Assembly (NCBI RefSeq): GCF_002879885.1
Contig: NZ_PNYA01000015.1
Span: forward strand, 62,001-126,000
Direction: 5' to 3'
DNA length: 64,000 nt
Source: Trinickia dabaoshanensis
GTDB lineage: Bacteria; Pseudomonadota; Gammaproteobacteria; Burkholderiales; Burkholderiaceae
The first letter of the stretch is position 1. Every line of letters starts with the position of its first letter. The notes beneath the pieces were generated by a model that worked only from the letters and a program-made list of their open reading frames with translations, ran no database searches and was not told where the DNA came from. Positions 43,410 through 52,905 of the stretch are shown here, piece by piece. Both the position numbers and the translations under genes were made by a program.

Positions 43410-44504
43410 ATGTCGACAACCCACCCAAACCCAACGTCCATATCATTCAGTCGCAAGTGGTTCCGTGTTGCCGGAGTCGCCATCGGCATCGGTGCCATTG
43501 CCTGCGCGTGCACGAGGCTATTTTCGCTGTCCAATACGGAATCGACGAACGACGCTTACGTCTCCGCGGATTTCACGCTCGTCGCGCCGAGAGTCGCGGG
43601 GCAGATCGCGCAGGTCTTGGTAGACGATAACGAGAGTGTGAAGGCCGGGCAGTTGCTGGCGCGCATCGACGACAGCGATTACCGCGCCCAATTGATGAGC
43701 GCCAAGGCGGAAGTGGCGGGCGCGACGGCATCGGTTGCGAACTTTGACGCTCAGATCTCACGGCAACCCTCGCTGGTCGAGCAGGCGCGCGCTACGCTGC
43801 GCTCCGACGAGGCGTCGATCGTCTTCGCGCGGGCGAACGCCGCACGCTACCAGAGTCTTTCCTCGGCCGGCGCGGGGACCGCGCAGGAGCAACAGCAGAC
43901 GTCGAGCGCACTCGACGTGCAACTGGCACGGCAGGCGCGCGATCAGGCGGTGCTGACTGCCACCCAGCAGAATTTGGATGTCCTGCGCACGGAGAGGGAC
44001 AAGGCAGTGAGTGCACTGGAACACGCGCAAGCCGGGCTCGAGCAGGCGAAGCTGAACCTCGGCTACACGGAGATCCGCGCGCCCATCGACGGCAAGGTGG
44101 GACGCCGGTCGGTACGGGTCGGCACATTCGTCACGCCGGGCACGCCGGTACTCGCGATCGTGCCACTTTCGCAGGTGTACGTGGTCGCCAATTTTCAGGA
44201 GAACCAGATTACGAACATGCGGCCGGGCGAGCGCGTGCGCGTGACGGTCGATAGCCTGCCCGGCGTGGTGATTCGCGGCCGGATCGACAGCCTGGCGCCG
44301 GCGACTGGCTTGAGTTTTGCGCCGATCGCACCGGACAACGCGACGGGTAACTTTACGAAGGTCGTGCAGCGCGTGCCGGTCAAGATCGCAATCGATCGCG
44401 GGCAGCCGGCCGCGGCGGCATTGAGCGTCGGGCTTTCGGTGGAAGCGGAAGTGGCGGTTGGCCGGGGCGCGCAAGCGAGGGCCGAGGGAGCGGAACGAAA
44501 ATGA
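43410..44504 (+). CDS. EmrA/HlyD-family periplasmic adaptor
   Basis: A 364-aa membrane fusion protein. One N-terminal helix (FRVAGVAIGIGAIACACTRL) anchors it. Then a biotinyl-lipoyl-like half domain (NDAYVSADFTLVAPRVAGQI, VLVDDNESVKAGQLLARID), a long alpha-helical hairpin of about 100 residues (~95-200) and the second half (LGYTEIRAPIDGKVGRRSVR, then VYVVANFQENQITNMRPGER). This is the EmrA type, which joins a DHA2 carrier to an outer-membrane factor. It overlaps the next gene by 4 bp (ATGA) and is 12 bp after the MFS gene. Confidence 0.92.
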   Translation: MSTTHPNPTSISFSRKWFRVAGVAIGIGAIACACTRLFSLSNTESTNDAYVSADFTLVAPRVAGQIAQVLVDDNESVKAGQLLARIDDSDYRAQLMSAKAEVAGATASVANFDAQISRQPSLVEQARATLRSDEASIVFARANAARYQSLSSAGAGTAQEQQQTSSALDVQLARQARDQAVLTATQQNLDVLRTERDKAVSALEHAQAGLEQAKLNLGYTEIRAPIDGKVGRRSVRVGTFVTPGTPVLAIVPLSQVYVVANFQENQITNMRPGERVRVTVDSLPGVVIRGRIDSLAPATGLSFAPIAPDNATGNFTKVVQRVPVKIAIDRGQPAAAALSVGLSVEAEVAVGRGAQARAEGAERK

Positions 44505-46024
44505 ACGCGAGCCGATACTCTATCCACGCGATTGGCCTCGCGGCCCTCGCATGCGTTGCAATTGCAGGTTGCACGGTCGGCCCCGATTTCGAGCCTCCAA
44601 AGTCGAGCACGCCGGAGGTTTTCAACCGCACGCAGACCGCGCAGGCACCGAGCAAAGCCATTGAGGCTCGATTTGATCCGCAATGGTGGACACTTCTCAA
44701 CGACCCGGTATTGAACGGTTTGGAAGCGCGATTGGCCGACGCGAGCCTGGACGTGGCAGCCGCCTCCGCGCGCCTGCTGCAAAGCCGGGCGGTGCTCCGC
44801 GTGGCCGGGGCAGCCGAATATCCGACGCTCGCAGGCACCGGATCGTACGACCGGGAGCGCGGCAGCGAAAACGGTATTCTTTCGTTGCTTGGCGTGACGC
44901 CAGCCGAGAGTGAGCCGCTGTCGGCTTCGGGTAGTGCGCCGCTCGGCGTGGCGGCAATGCCGGGCGCCAAAGGTTCTCCGGCTTACAATCTTTACCAAGT
45001 TGGCTTCGACGCTTCGTGGGAGATCGATCTCTGGGGGCATGTGCGCCGCAGCGTGGAGGAGGCGAAGGCGCTTTCGCAAGCTTCGTACGAAGACCGGAAC
45101 GCGGTATTACTCAGTGCGCGGGCGGAACTTGCCCGGGACTATATCGAACTGCGCGACACGCAGAAACTCGAGCAGATCGCGAAGCAAAATCTGGCCATCG
45201 CCGACGACGCCTTGAATCTCACGAAGTTGCGCGCGCACGAAGGTGTCACGACGAATCTCGACGTTTCGAATGCTTCGGCCCAGGTCGCCAATATCGAAAG
45301 CCTGATTCCCACCCTCGAATCGCACTCGGAAACGACGATCAATGCGATCGGCCTGCTGCTCGGCGAAGAGCCGGGCGCGTTGCGGCAGACGCTCGCCGCA
45401 ACGCAAGACGTGCCCGTGCTTCCGGCTCGGATTCCGATCGGTTTTCCGTCCGAACTCGTGCGGCGCCGGCCCGATATCCGTCAGGCGGAGGCGCAACTGC
45501 ACGCGGCCACCGCCTCGATCGGTGTGGCGAAGGCGGACTTTTATCCACGCATCATGCTCAACGGAAGCGCGGGTTTCCAAAGCCTTCAACTCTCGAGTCT
45601 GGCCAGTTGGGCATCCGGACAGTTCGTCGCCGGTCCTTCCATTACGTTTCCCATTTTCGAAGGCGGCCGCTTGAGCGGGACGCTCGAGTTACGTAAGGCG
45701 CAACAGCGCGAGGCCGCGATTGCCTACAAGAAGACCGTGGTTCGGGCGTGGCGAGAGGTGGATGACGCGCTGATCGTGTACGACGCCGAACAGCGTCGCC
45801 GCGACCGGCTGGCCGAGGCCGTGTCCATGAACGAGCGCGCGCTCGCGGTCGCGCGGGCGCGATACAAGGCCGGCGCGCTCGACTATCTCGATGTATTGAA
45901 CGTGCAGAAGCAGTTGCTCGAAGCACAGAGCAATCTCGAGCGAAGCCGGGCTGCGGCGGCTACGAATCTCGTTACGCTCTGCAAAGCGCTTGGAGGTGGA
46001 TGGGAGTCGACCTCCGGCGGTTGA
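44501..46024 (+). CDS. NodT/OprM-family outer-membrane efflux lipoprotein
   Basis: A 507-aa outer-membrane factor of the RND/NodT type. A lipoprotein signal with lipobox Cys is seen at ALACVAIAGCTVGPDFEPPK. Two OEP repeats follow, with SFDASWEIDLWGHVRRSVEE-like motif (FDASWEIDLWGHVRR), VTTNLDVSNASAQVANIES, RRRPDIRQAEAQLHAATASI, GPSITFPIFEGGRLSGTLEL and YKAGALDYLDVLNVQKQLLE. It makes the TolC-like channel through which the MFS/EmrA pair would export. It starts inside the adaptor stop codon, so translation is coupled. It is followed by a convergent LysR gene. Confidence 0.92.
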   Translation: MNASRYSIHAIGLAALACVAIAGCTVGPDFEPPKSSTPEVFNRTQTAQAPSKAIEARFDPQWWTLLNDPVLNGLEARLADASLDVAAASARLLQSRAVLRVAGAAEYPTLAGTGSYDRERGSENGILSLLGVTPAESEPLSASGSAPLGVAAMPGAKGSPAYNLYQVGFDASWEIDLWGHVRRSVEEAKALSQASYEDRNAVLLSARAELARDYIELRDTQKLEQIAKQNLAIADDALNLTKLRAHEGVTTNLDVSNASAQVANIESLIPTLESHSETTINAIGLLLGEEPGALRQTLAATQDVPVLPARIPIGFPSELVRRRPDIRQAEAQLHAATASIGVAKADFYPRIMLNGSAGFQSLQLSSLASWASGQFVAGPSITFPIFEGGRLSGTLELRKAQQREAAIAYKKTVVRAWREVDDALIVYDAEQRRRDRLAEAVSMNERALAVARARYKAGALDYLDVLNVQKQLLEAQSNLERSRAAAATNLVTLCKALGGGWESTSGG

Positions 46025-46077
46025 GGCTGCGCACGGATCTCGATGCCCGATGGGATACGAAGCGCTCGCTCGTCCCA

Positions 46078-46998
46078 TTAGGCCGCGCCGACGTTGACGA
46101 GTTCGCTCGCGGTGCGCTCGCGCAGGCGCGACGACGCGAAGTCTAGAAACGCGCGCAGCTTCAGCGGCAGAGGCGCTTGCCCCGCATGCACGAGATTGAC
46201 GGGTAGCGGGGCTGTTTCGAAAGCGTCGAGCACGACGTGAAGTTCATTGGCGCGCACGGCGCGTGCGACTTGATAAGACAACACGCGCACGAGCCCCACG
46301 TCGAGGATTGCAGCTTCGATAGCGGCGTCCGCTGTATTCACGGCAAGCCGCGAATGAACGGGCACCGACTGCTCCGACTTGCCGGAGCCAAAGGTCCATG
46401 CGCGCTGGGAGGCGAGGGCCTCGAACGTAATGCATTCGTGGCGGACGAGGTCCCCGGGCTTAGCCGGCAGACCGCGCTTCGCTAGATAGTCCGGGCTCGC
46501 GCAAACGACCCGGCGCACCATGCCGACTCGCGTTGCGACCAACGTGCTGTCGGGCAACTCGCCGATACGCACCGCCACGTCCGCGTGTTCATCCATTAGA
46601 TGAACGACACGGTCGGTGAGCACGAGATTGATGTCGATCTCCGGATACTGCGCGAGAAACTCCGCCACGACCGGCACCACGTGCAAGCGGCCGAACGCCA
46701 CGGGCGCGGTGACGACGAGTTCGCCTTTGGGCGCGGCGTATTCGCCTGTTGCGGCGCGCTCGGCCTCGCCTATCTCCTCGAGAATGCGGCGGCATGCAGC
46801 CACATACGCGCTGCCGGCCTCCGTCAATGATAGCTGTCGAGTCGTACGGTGAAACAGACGCGTTTTTAGGTGCGCTTCCAGTTCTCCCACCTTGCGGCTG
46901 ACCGATGCAAGCGGCATGTCGAGGCGCCTTGCGGCAGCCGAGAGACTGCCTGCGTCGGCGACCGAAACGAGGATGGCCATGGCTTCTAGGCGATTCAT
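46078..46998 (-). CDS. LysR-family transcriptional regulator
   Basis: A 306-aa LysR regulator. The winged-helix DNA-binding domain covers residues ~1-60 (MNRLEAMAILVSVADAGSLS, AAARRLDMPLASVSRKVGEL, TRLFHRTTRQLSLTEAGSAY), and the periplasmic-binding-protein-like effector domain covers the rest. Start 46998 removes a 36-residue non-conserved extension and gives the normal LysR N-terminus. It is divergent from an MFS exporter gene 141 bp away, the usual layout of a LysR gene and its target. It ends 53 bp from the outer-membrane factor gene, convergently. Confidence 0.92.
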   Translation of the reverse strand: MNRLEAMAILVSVADAGSLSAAARRLDMPLASVSRKVGELEAHLKTRLFHRTTRQLSLTEAGSAYVAACRRILEEIGEAERAATGEYAAPKGELVVTAPVAFGRLHVVPVVAEFLAQYPEIDINLVLTDRVVHLMDEHADVAVRIGELPDSTLVATRVGMVRRVVCASPDYLAKRGLPAKPGDLVRHECITFEALASQRAWTFGSGKSEQSVPVHSRLAVNTADAAIEAAILDVGLVRVLSYQVARAVRANELHVVLDAFETAPLPVNLVHAGQAPLPLKLRAFLDFASSRLRERTASELVNVGAA

Positions 46999-47139
46999 CG
47001 ACCCTATCGAATATTGGAAGGATGAATCTCGATCGTGAGGGATTCTCTTTGCAAATGCAAGCGCGTAACGTTCCGTCTCAATCCGGGTCGCGGCAATTCG
47101 CAGCAACCCCGAAGCAATTCAGCGAATAAGGAGATCGTC

Positions 47140-48384
47140 GTGAAGGGCGTACCCGACTCAACCGCAAGCCCCGTGTCCGCCGTTGCATCGCGCGGCAAGA
47201 TCGTGATGATGGCGATTATCGCGGGAGCCGTGATCACCAATATCTATTGCACGCAGCCGATATTGCCGCTGATTGCGGCGGGGCTGCGGGTCGACGTAAC
47301 AGCAGTCGATCTCGTCGCCGGTGCGGCGCTGCTCGGCTTTTCGACGGGGCTCGCGCTGCTGTTGCCGCTGGGGGACCGCTTCGACCGGCGCAAGCTCGTG
47401 CTTATACAAATCGCGCTTGCACTCGTTTTCGCCGTAGCGTCGGCGCTCGCTCCCGGAATCTGGCCGCTGATCGCGGCTTCGTTTGCGCTAGGCATCGTAA
47501 GCTGCGTGCCGCAGCAACTCGTCCCTTTCGCCGCCGTGATGTCTTTGCCGAGCGAGCGGGGACGCAACGTCGGCACCGTCGTGAGCGGGATCATGGTCGG
47601 TATTTTGGTCGGCCGCACCATCGCCGGGGTGATCGGGGCCCAGTGGGGCTGGCGTGCGGTGTACGGCGCGGAAGCCGCGTTCATGGTGCCGGTATTCATT
47701 GCCGCCGCCGCGCTGTTGCCGAAGGGCGTGCCCTCCACCCAGCTTACGTACGGACGTCTGCTCGCTTCTCTATGGCCGCTCGTTCGCGACAATCGCCCGA
47801 TTCGTGAGTCGATGATTATCCAGGCGTTGTTGTGGGCGTGCTTCAACGCCTTCTGGGTCAACCTCGCCGCGCTGCTCAAGAGCGGACCGTGGCATCTCGG
47901 AAGCGCCTGGGCGGGCGGGTTCGGCATTATCGGCGCGGCGGGCGCATTCGCTGCATCGTTGGGCGGCAACGCTACGGATCGTATGGGTTTTCGCAAGGTG
48001 ATCGGTGCCAGCATCGGCGTTGCAACGCTCGCTTATGTGATTCTGTCCGGCGCGGCTACGTCGCTCGCTGCACTGATCGTGGGTGTCATCGTGCTCGATA
48101 TCGGCGTGCAGTCCGGGCTCGTATCCAACCAGACTCGCGCATTCTCGGTCGATCCGAAAGCACAAGGCCGGATCAATAGCCTCTACATGACGGCCACGTT
48201 CTTCGGCGGCGCCATCGGCGCAACGGTCAGTGGCTGGCTCATGAGCCGCTTCGGCTGGCCGGGCATCGTAATGTTCGGTGTCGTGCTGGGGATTTTGGCT
48301 TTCGCTATCCACTGGATCGGCGCGCCGCGAGCTACCGCGAGTGCGATTGCTTCGAGCGCGGATCGATTGAAGGCCGAGCGCTGA
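47140..48384 (+). CDS. MFS transporter (arabinose-efflux-like), GTG start
   Basis: A 414-aa, 12-helix MFS protein. The GTG at 47140 is preferred over the upstream ATG (47035) because AAGGAG lies six bases before it. Features: IAGAVITNIYCTQPILPLI at helix 1, LLPLGDRFDRRKLVLIQI as the loop-2/3 signature, LGIVSCVPQQLVPFAAVMSL and SLYMTATFFGGAIGATVSGW. This is the common exporter group seen with LysR genes. It lies opposite the LysR gene at 46078 and is probably its target. Substrate unknown. Confidence 0.88.
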   Translation: MKGVPDSTASPVSAVASRGKIVMMAIIAGAVITNIYCTQPILPLIAAGLRVDVTAVDLVAGAALLGFSTGLALLLPLGDRFDRRKLVLIQIALALVFAVASALAPGIWPLIAASFALGIVSCVPQQLVPFAAVMSLPSERGRNVGTVVSGIMVGILVGRTIAGVIGAQWGWRAVYGAEAAFMVPVFIAAAALLPKGVPSTQLTYGRLLASLWPLVRDNRPIRESMIIQALLWACFNAFWVNLAALLKSGPWHLGSAWAGGFGIIGAAGAFAASLGGNATDRMGFRKVIGASIGVATLAYVILSGAATSLAALIVGVIVLDIGVQSGLVSNQTRAFSVDPKAQGRINSLYMTATFFGGAIGATVSGWLMSRFGWPGIVMFGVVLGILAFAIHWIGAPRATASAIASSADRLKAER

Positions 48385-48428
48385 TCGTACGGTTACTTGG
48401 ACTGGTGATTGAATCGGAGAGGTACATC

Positions 48429-48629
48429 ATGAAGTTCGCAATGAAAACCGAAATCCACACGGACGATCTGTGCACGATCGTGCGTGCGATGAAATCCGTC
48501 GATTCGGATGCGCAGGTCGAGGTCGATGTAGGAGCGCAAACCGTGACTGTCGACTCGTGGCTGATGCCGGAAGAATTTCTCGTTGCTTTCAACGACGAAG
48601 AATTGGAAGTGAGTATTGCGCAATGGTAA
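48429..48629 (+). CDS. 66-aa small protein, ferredoxin-like fold possible
   Basis: A 66-aa acidic protein: it starts MKFAMKTEIHTDDLCTIVRA and ends in ELEVSIAQW. GGAGAG lies eight bases before the ATG. The pattern beta-alpha-beta-beta-alpha-beta with alternating hydrophobics is like a heavy-metal-associated domain, but the CxxC metal motif is missing. It follows the MFS exporter by 44 bp on the same strand and may be co-transcribed with it. Family unknown; the call as a real gene rests on the ribosome-binding site and composition. Confidence 0.6.
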   Translation: MKFAMKTEIHTDDLCTIVRAMKSVDSDAQVEVDVGAQTVTVDSWLMPEEFLVAFNDEELEVSIAQW

Positions 48630-48740
48630 TCGTGACTGCAGCGGCCGGGGATCGCATCGGCGTCTGTTCATTGATCCGCGACGAGTTGGATGCCATAACC
48701 CGTTGGAAGCGCGGGACTCAAGAGACGAGGGAACACATGT

Positions 48741-49673
48741 ATGCAACGCAAATTCGACGATCTGGTGTTGGGTAGCATAGAGCTGTTTTGCCTCGCTGCG
48801 GAGTTGGGCAGTTTTACGCTGGCCGCCAATGCGGCGAGTGTTACGCCCGCGGCGGTCAGCCGTTCCGTTGCGCGGCTCGAAGAGCGGCTCGGGGTGCGGC
48901 TTTTCGTGCGCACCACGCGCCAGATTCGCCTCACGGATGCCGGGCGGCGCTATTTCGAGCAATGCCGCCGGGCGTTGACGCAGCTCGTGGATGCCGAACG
49001 CGAGGTAACGGGAGAGCAGTCGACGCCCGCCGGCGTGCTGCGCATCAGTATGCCGACCCCATACGGGCACTATCGCGTGCTGCCGCTACTGCCTGCGTTT
49101 CACGAGCGCTATCCCAAGGTCCAAATCGAGACGCATCTGAGCAACCGCAACATCGATTTTGCGGATGAAGGCTTCGATCTCGCGATACGAGGGCGAGCGC
49201 CGGCCGACTCGAGTCTCGTGGCGCGCAAGCTCGAAGACGCGGAACTGGTCGTCGTGGCAGCGCCGGCCTATCTCGGGCGCGCGGGCGTGCCAAACACCGT
49301 GGCCGATCTGCAGGCGCATGAATGCATACAGTTCGAATTGCCGAGCAGTGGACGTAATCTCGCATGGACCTTCGAAGGATCGCACGAAGATGGCGATGTG
49401 CCGACGAACGGCAGTTACGGGACATCCGGCGACGCGCTGGCAGGCGTCACGCTCGCGCGGGCTGGTGCAGGGCTTTTTCAGACGTATCGCTTCGTGGTGG
49501 AGGAGGACCTGCGCGAAGGCCGGCTCGTCGAGGTGCTGCGCGATGCGGGACGGCGTACGCGGCCGTTTATTCTGCTTTACCCACACGCACGCTACTTGAC
49601 GTCGCGTGTGCGCGCCTTCGTCGACTTTCTGGCGGAGCGAGTGCAAACCCCGGTGGGTGTGTCGGCCACTTAG
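48741..49673 (+). CDS. LysR-family transcriptional regulator
   Basis: A 310-aa LysR regulator. The DNA-binding domain comes from LGSIELFCLAAELGSFTLAA, VTPAAVSRSVARLEERLGVR and RQIRLTDAGRRYFEQ (residues ~8-65). The effector-binding domain follows with PTPYGHYRVLPLLPAFHERY and NIDFADEGFDLAIRGR. It belongs to the large CrgA/DsdC-like group of proteobacterial LysRs. It is downstream of the small protein on the same strand with a 111-bp gap. No divergent partner is seen, so its target cannot be guessed. Confidence 0.9.
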   Translation: MQRKFDDLVLGSIELFCLAAELGSFTLAANAASVTPAAVSRSVARLEERLGVRLFVRTTRQIRLTDAGRRYFEQCRRALTQLVDAEREVTGEQSTPAGVLRISMPTPYGHYRVLPLLPAFHERYPKVQIETHLSNRNIDFADEGFDLAIRGRAPADSSLVARKLEDAELVVVAAPAYLGRAGVPNTVADLQAHECIQFELPSSGRNLAWTFEGSHEDGDVPTNGSYGTSGDALAGVTLARAGAGLFQTYRFVVEEDLREGRLVEVLRDAGRRTRPFILLYPHARYLTSRVRAFVDFLAERVQTPVGVSAT

Positions 49674-49736
49674 TTGCGGGCGGCTAACCGTATTGGCGTA
49701 GAGTCATCATTTCCGGTCATAACCGAGGTCAGCGAA

Positions 49737-50046
49737 ATGCCTGTTGTTACCAGCCGGCAGAGAGTGCTTGCCGGGCATACGGCCCTAGCCATGGGCGTGG
49801 AAAAGCCGCCCATCTTTCGATACTGGGATGAGAATAGGCGCAGTAGCGTATGCATTTCCATTTCTCTGGGCCGACAAACTCAAGTCCACGCTGATCGGAG
49901 GCACGCGAGTAGCATGGCTGCTCGCGGTGCCGGTGTCGAAAGCGGAGACCGCCTATGCCCAGACCTACGGGCCACAGAGTCTGGAGGCACGCTTCGCGGA
50001 AATGGATATCGATATCTACGACCTCAATCGTGCTTCGGTGATTTGA
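49737..50046 (+). pseudogene. Decayed suppressor-of-fused (SUFU)-like protein
   Basis: Two fragments in different frames seem to belong to one lost gene. From 49737 (frame 3) MPVVTSRQRVLAGHTALAMG with IFRYWDENRRSSV resembles the N-terminus of bacterial SUFU-domain proteins. From about 49833 (frame 1) AYAFPFLWADKLKSTLIGG and AVPVSKAETAYAQTYGPQSL, ending MDIDIYDLNRASVI, resembles the SUFU C-terminus. The central ~100 residues expected for a ~190-aa protein are absent, so a deletion with frame change is likely. SUFU proteins are known as immunity proteins of polymorphic toxins. The identification is by memory of the family pattern and is tentative. Confidence 0.45.
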
Positions 50047-50095
50047 TCACGCGAGAACATCTCGAACCAATCAGGTGGACCGTGATTCGTGCGAG

Positions 50096-52543
50096 TCAGT
50101 GCGCGTTGATTTGCCACGCAAGCACGGGGTGATTCGCGCCCGCCGGCATCGCCCAGACGCCGTTCGGGCCGAAGTCATAGCCGACGAAGGACGCGGGTGT
50201 GCTCATCTGGGCTGTCGTGAGCCCGTTCGAGGCCGGAATAGGGGTGCCACCGCCAACGCCCATCGCGGTACCGGTCGTTTCCGTGTTCCAGTACACGTCC
50301 TTTGCGATCGAGCCGCCGTTGTATTCAGCGATGCCATAGGGTCCGAGGTAGCCTGCGCCCTGCGACGCATTGAACCCCAACACCGCACCGGTTGCGAACG
50401 ACTGGCTGATCGTTCCGTTATTCGTGTACACAAGTGCCCCGCCACCCAGGCAGACAAACTCGTTACACCCCGTCATGACCGCACCGGTTGCATAAGATTG
50501 GCTGATCGTCCCGTTGTTGTTGCCGACGAGACCGCCCGGAGATCCGATGCTGATTCCGCCGAGTACGCCATAGACGCCTCCGTACACCGTCCCCGACGCG
50601 TACGATTGAGTAACCACGCCGTCATTCTCGCCGACGAGCCCACCCACGTTCGCGCCGGCGATGGTCGCAGCGCTGCTCGACGAGCGCACGATGGTGCCGC
50701 GGTTCACGCCCACGAGTCCGCCGGCTGTCGTGCTATTTCCGCCCGCCGTTTCGGCGGCGCTGACCGTGCCGGACGTGTTGACGCGCAAGACGGTCCCGTC
50801 GTTTTCGCCGGCCAGGATACCCTCGGTACCGCCCGTTGACGTCAAATCCGGGGCGGCCTGTATCGTTGCACTGCCATTGACGTTCAGGTCACGCACCACG
50901 GCACTTTTACCCAGGGTCGCGAACATACCCACCGCCGGTGCACCGGTCCCACTGCCTTGCATCGTCAGCGAACTGATCGTATGGCCTCTTCCGTCGAATT
51001 GCCCGGCGAACGGCGTATTGCCGCCGCCAAGCGGGACATACGAGCCGTTGCTGGTGGCACTCGCGTCGATGTCCCGGCCCAGCGCATAGTTACCGGCGAG
51101 ATCGGCCGCGACGTTCTCTAGATCCGCCAAAGAATCGACGAGCTTATAGCCCGTGATCTGCGTCACGAGACCGCTGTCGGCGGGGGCGGCCCACGACGTA
51201 TTGGACAGCAGCGTGCCGGGACTGTAGCTGCCGTTCATGTCGTAGTAGGCGCTGACGATACCGGCGCTCTTCGACCAATCGACGGTGCCGTCGTTGGCCA
51301 CGCTGCCGCCGTTGTCGATCGCCGTCGCATCCGCGCGCAGCGTAAGGTTGCCGCTGCCTTGGTTCTTGAGCGTCACGCCCTTATCGACGTCGATGCCGTG
51401 ATAGGCGCCCAAGGTGAGGGAGGCTGCGCCATTCCAGGCCATGCTCGACGCAACGTCGATATTGCCGTTTCCACCCGCGCCTCCCATCGTTTGCAGATAG
51501 ATGGAGGTACCGGCGTTCAAGCTACGCGAGAAGGACAATGCAGCGGCGTTGCCGATCGTGAAGCTTGGCGTCGTGATGTTCCAAAGACGGGCCGATACCG
51601 TCGGGCCGCAGCCGCAAAAGAGGAGGTTACCCGCGAGGGTGTCGACCGTGCCGCCGCTACCGTCTGGATTTTTTGCCTCGATTCTGCCAGCGAGTTTCAC
51701 CGTTCCGGTATCGGCCACGAGCCAGACGTGACCATCGCGCGTGGCGCTGCCGGTGGCGCGAATCGCCTGATGATTACCCGAGAGCGCATAGACGTTTCCG
51801 TCGGCCCCTTGCAGGCTCACTTGGGCAGCTTGAATGGCACCTTCATTGAATACCGTGCCTTTGCTGCCCATCTGAACGAAGACTTGCCGTCCGCTCGACG
51901 AATCCTGTAGGAGCACCTCGCTGCCTGCTGCCAGCTCTGCGGTGCCGTTCGGCGCACTGATGGTGCCCAAATTGGTCGCGGTTTTGGCCGAGACGAGGAA
52001 CACGTCACCGCCCGTCGAACCGATCTTGCCGAAATTGATGACGCTCTTGTCTGAACTGCCCGGTACCGCCGATAACGTCAGCGGACCGCCGTTCATGAAG
52101 GCGGTGTCGTCGGCATCGAGCGTGGAGGCGACAAACCGTCCCCCTGTCGAGACGATGCCGCTTGGGCCGACGACGATGCCGTGGGGATTGATCACGTAGA
52201 CGCTGCCCGTGGCCGAGAGAGAGCCGAGGATCATGGATAGATCGTTCCCGGTGACGCGATTCAACGTGGCGCCGGTGCCGTTATTGAAGTTCACGCGATT
52301 GCCGAAGCCGATCGAAAAGCTATCCCAGTCGATCACGGCGCGCGACGAGTTTTGATTGATCGAGAGCGATGTCCCATTGCCTGCGATCGAGCCGGTGCCG
52401 GCGACAAAATGACCGCCACCAGGCAACGTGCTGCCTGCGTTCGCCGGAGACGGTGCCCCGCACAGCGCTGCAACCGCGCTGAGCACGAACGACAGCATCG
52501 GCTTTGACTTGACCGGAAACTCGGTACCTCGTACGCGTTTCAT
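50096..52543 (-). CDS. Two-partner secretion exoprotein (TpsA), FHA-like, copy 2
   Basis: An 815-aa TpsA exoprotein and paralogue of the one at 26811. The signal region ends near SPANAGSTLPGGGHF. The TPS domain has DWDSFSIGFGNRVNFNNGTG, LNRVTGNDLSMILGSLSATG and VYVINPHGIVVGPSG. The passenger includes VTQITGYKLVDSLADLENVA and GLUG repeats (GLVGVNRGTIVRSSSSA, GLVGENDGVVTQSYASGTVY, GLVGNNNGTISQSYATGAVM), ending in HPVLAWQINAH. It differs from copy 1 in an insert and in two cysteines near GCNEFVCLGGG. AAGGAC precedes the chosen ATG (52543); a longer in-frame start (52606) exists and includes the leader shared with copy 1. The TpsB gene lies 2.7 kb upstream of it on the same strand. Confidence 0.87.
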   Translation of the reverse strand: MKRVRGTEFPVKSKPMLSFVLSAVAALCGAPSPANAGSTLPGGGHFVAGTGSIAGNGTSLSINQNSSRAVIDWDSFSIGFGNRVNFNNGTGATLNRVTGNDLSMILGSLSATGSVYVINPHGIVVGPSGIVSTGGRFVASTLDADDTAFMNGGPLTLSAVPGSSDKSVINFGKIGSTGGDVFLVSAKTATNLGTISAPNGTAELAAGSEVLLQDSSSGRQVFVQMGSKGTVFNEGAIQAAQVSLQGADGNVYALSGNHQAIRATGSATRDGHVWLVADTGTVKLAGRIEAKNPDGSGGTVDTLAGNLLFCGCGPTVSARLWNITTPSFTIGNAAALSFSRSLNAGTSIYLQTMGGAGGNGNIDVASSMAWNGAASLTLGAYHGIDVDKGVTLKNQGSGNLTLRADATAIDNGGSVANDGTVDWSKSAGIVSAYYDMNGSYSPGTLLSNTSWAAPADSGLVTQITGYKLVDSLADLENVAADLAGNYALGRDIDASATSNGSYVPLGGGNTPFAGQFDGRGHTISSLTMQGSGTGAPAVGMFATLGKSAVVRDLNVNGSATIQAAPDLTSTGGTEGILAGENDGTVLRVNTSGTVSAAETAGGNSTTAGGLVGVNRGTIVRSSSSAATIAGANVGGLVGENDGVVTQSYASGTVYGGVYGVLGGISIGSPGGLVGNNNGTISQSYATGAVMTGCNEFVCLGGGALVYTNNGTISQSFATGAVLGFNASQGAGYLGPYGIAEYNGGSIAKDVYWNTETTGTAMGVGGGTPIPASNGLTTAQMSTPASFVGYDFGPNGVWAMPAGANHPVLAWQINAH

Positions 52544-52905
52544 AATAGTCCTTGTCAGTTTCGTCGGCGTTCCCTCACGGAATGCCATGTGGGTGCCCGT
52601 GCGCATAGAATCGATTTTCGGGCTGAATGACCGTTTGAATGATGAATATGTTTTTATGTTTCGATTGTCAATTTTTATTTAGGGATAGTATTTTTCGGTC
52701 GCTAAATAGTATTCGTTGGTCAATTGCATCTATATATGCATTTCGAGTTTTGTAATGTTCGAAAACGTATCGAAAGATTTTTGATGGAAGCGGTAGCGCG
52801 CTCTCGCAACATGCGAGACCGGAAGCTGGTGTGGAATGTGCCGTGTCGATGATGTATCGTCGATGATGGTCGGGGTTTTTAGGCGCGTTGCCGGAGGGAA
52901 GGGCC
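52544..52905. promoter_or_regulatory. AT-rich region upstream of tpsA copy 2
   Basis: About 360 bp between the divergent tpsA copy 2 and the DUF6795-like gene. Around 52640-52770 it is strongly AT-rich (runs of T/A such as caatttttatttaggg), unlike the surrounding GC-rich DNA; this is the kind of segment bound by H-NS-like proteins. At 52562-52588 lies the ATGGCATTCCG leader also present before tpsA copy 1. Confidence 0.5.

Noticed and set aside
41790-46024. Tripartite pump as dedicated phenazine exporter
   Set aside because: It is 15 kb from the phz genes with unrelated genes between and no shared regulator visible; kept only as a possibility in the pump entry.
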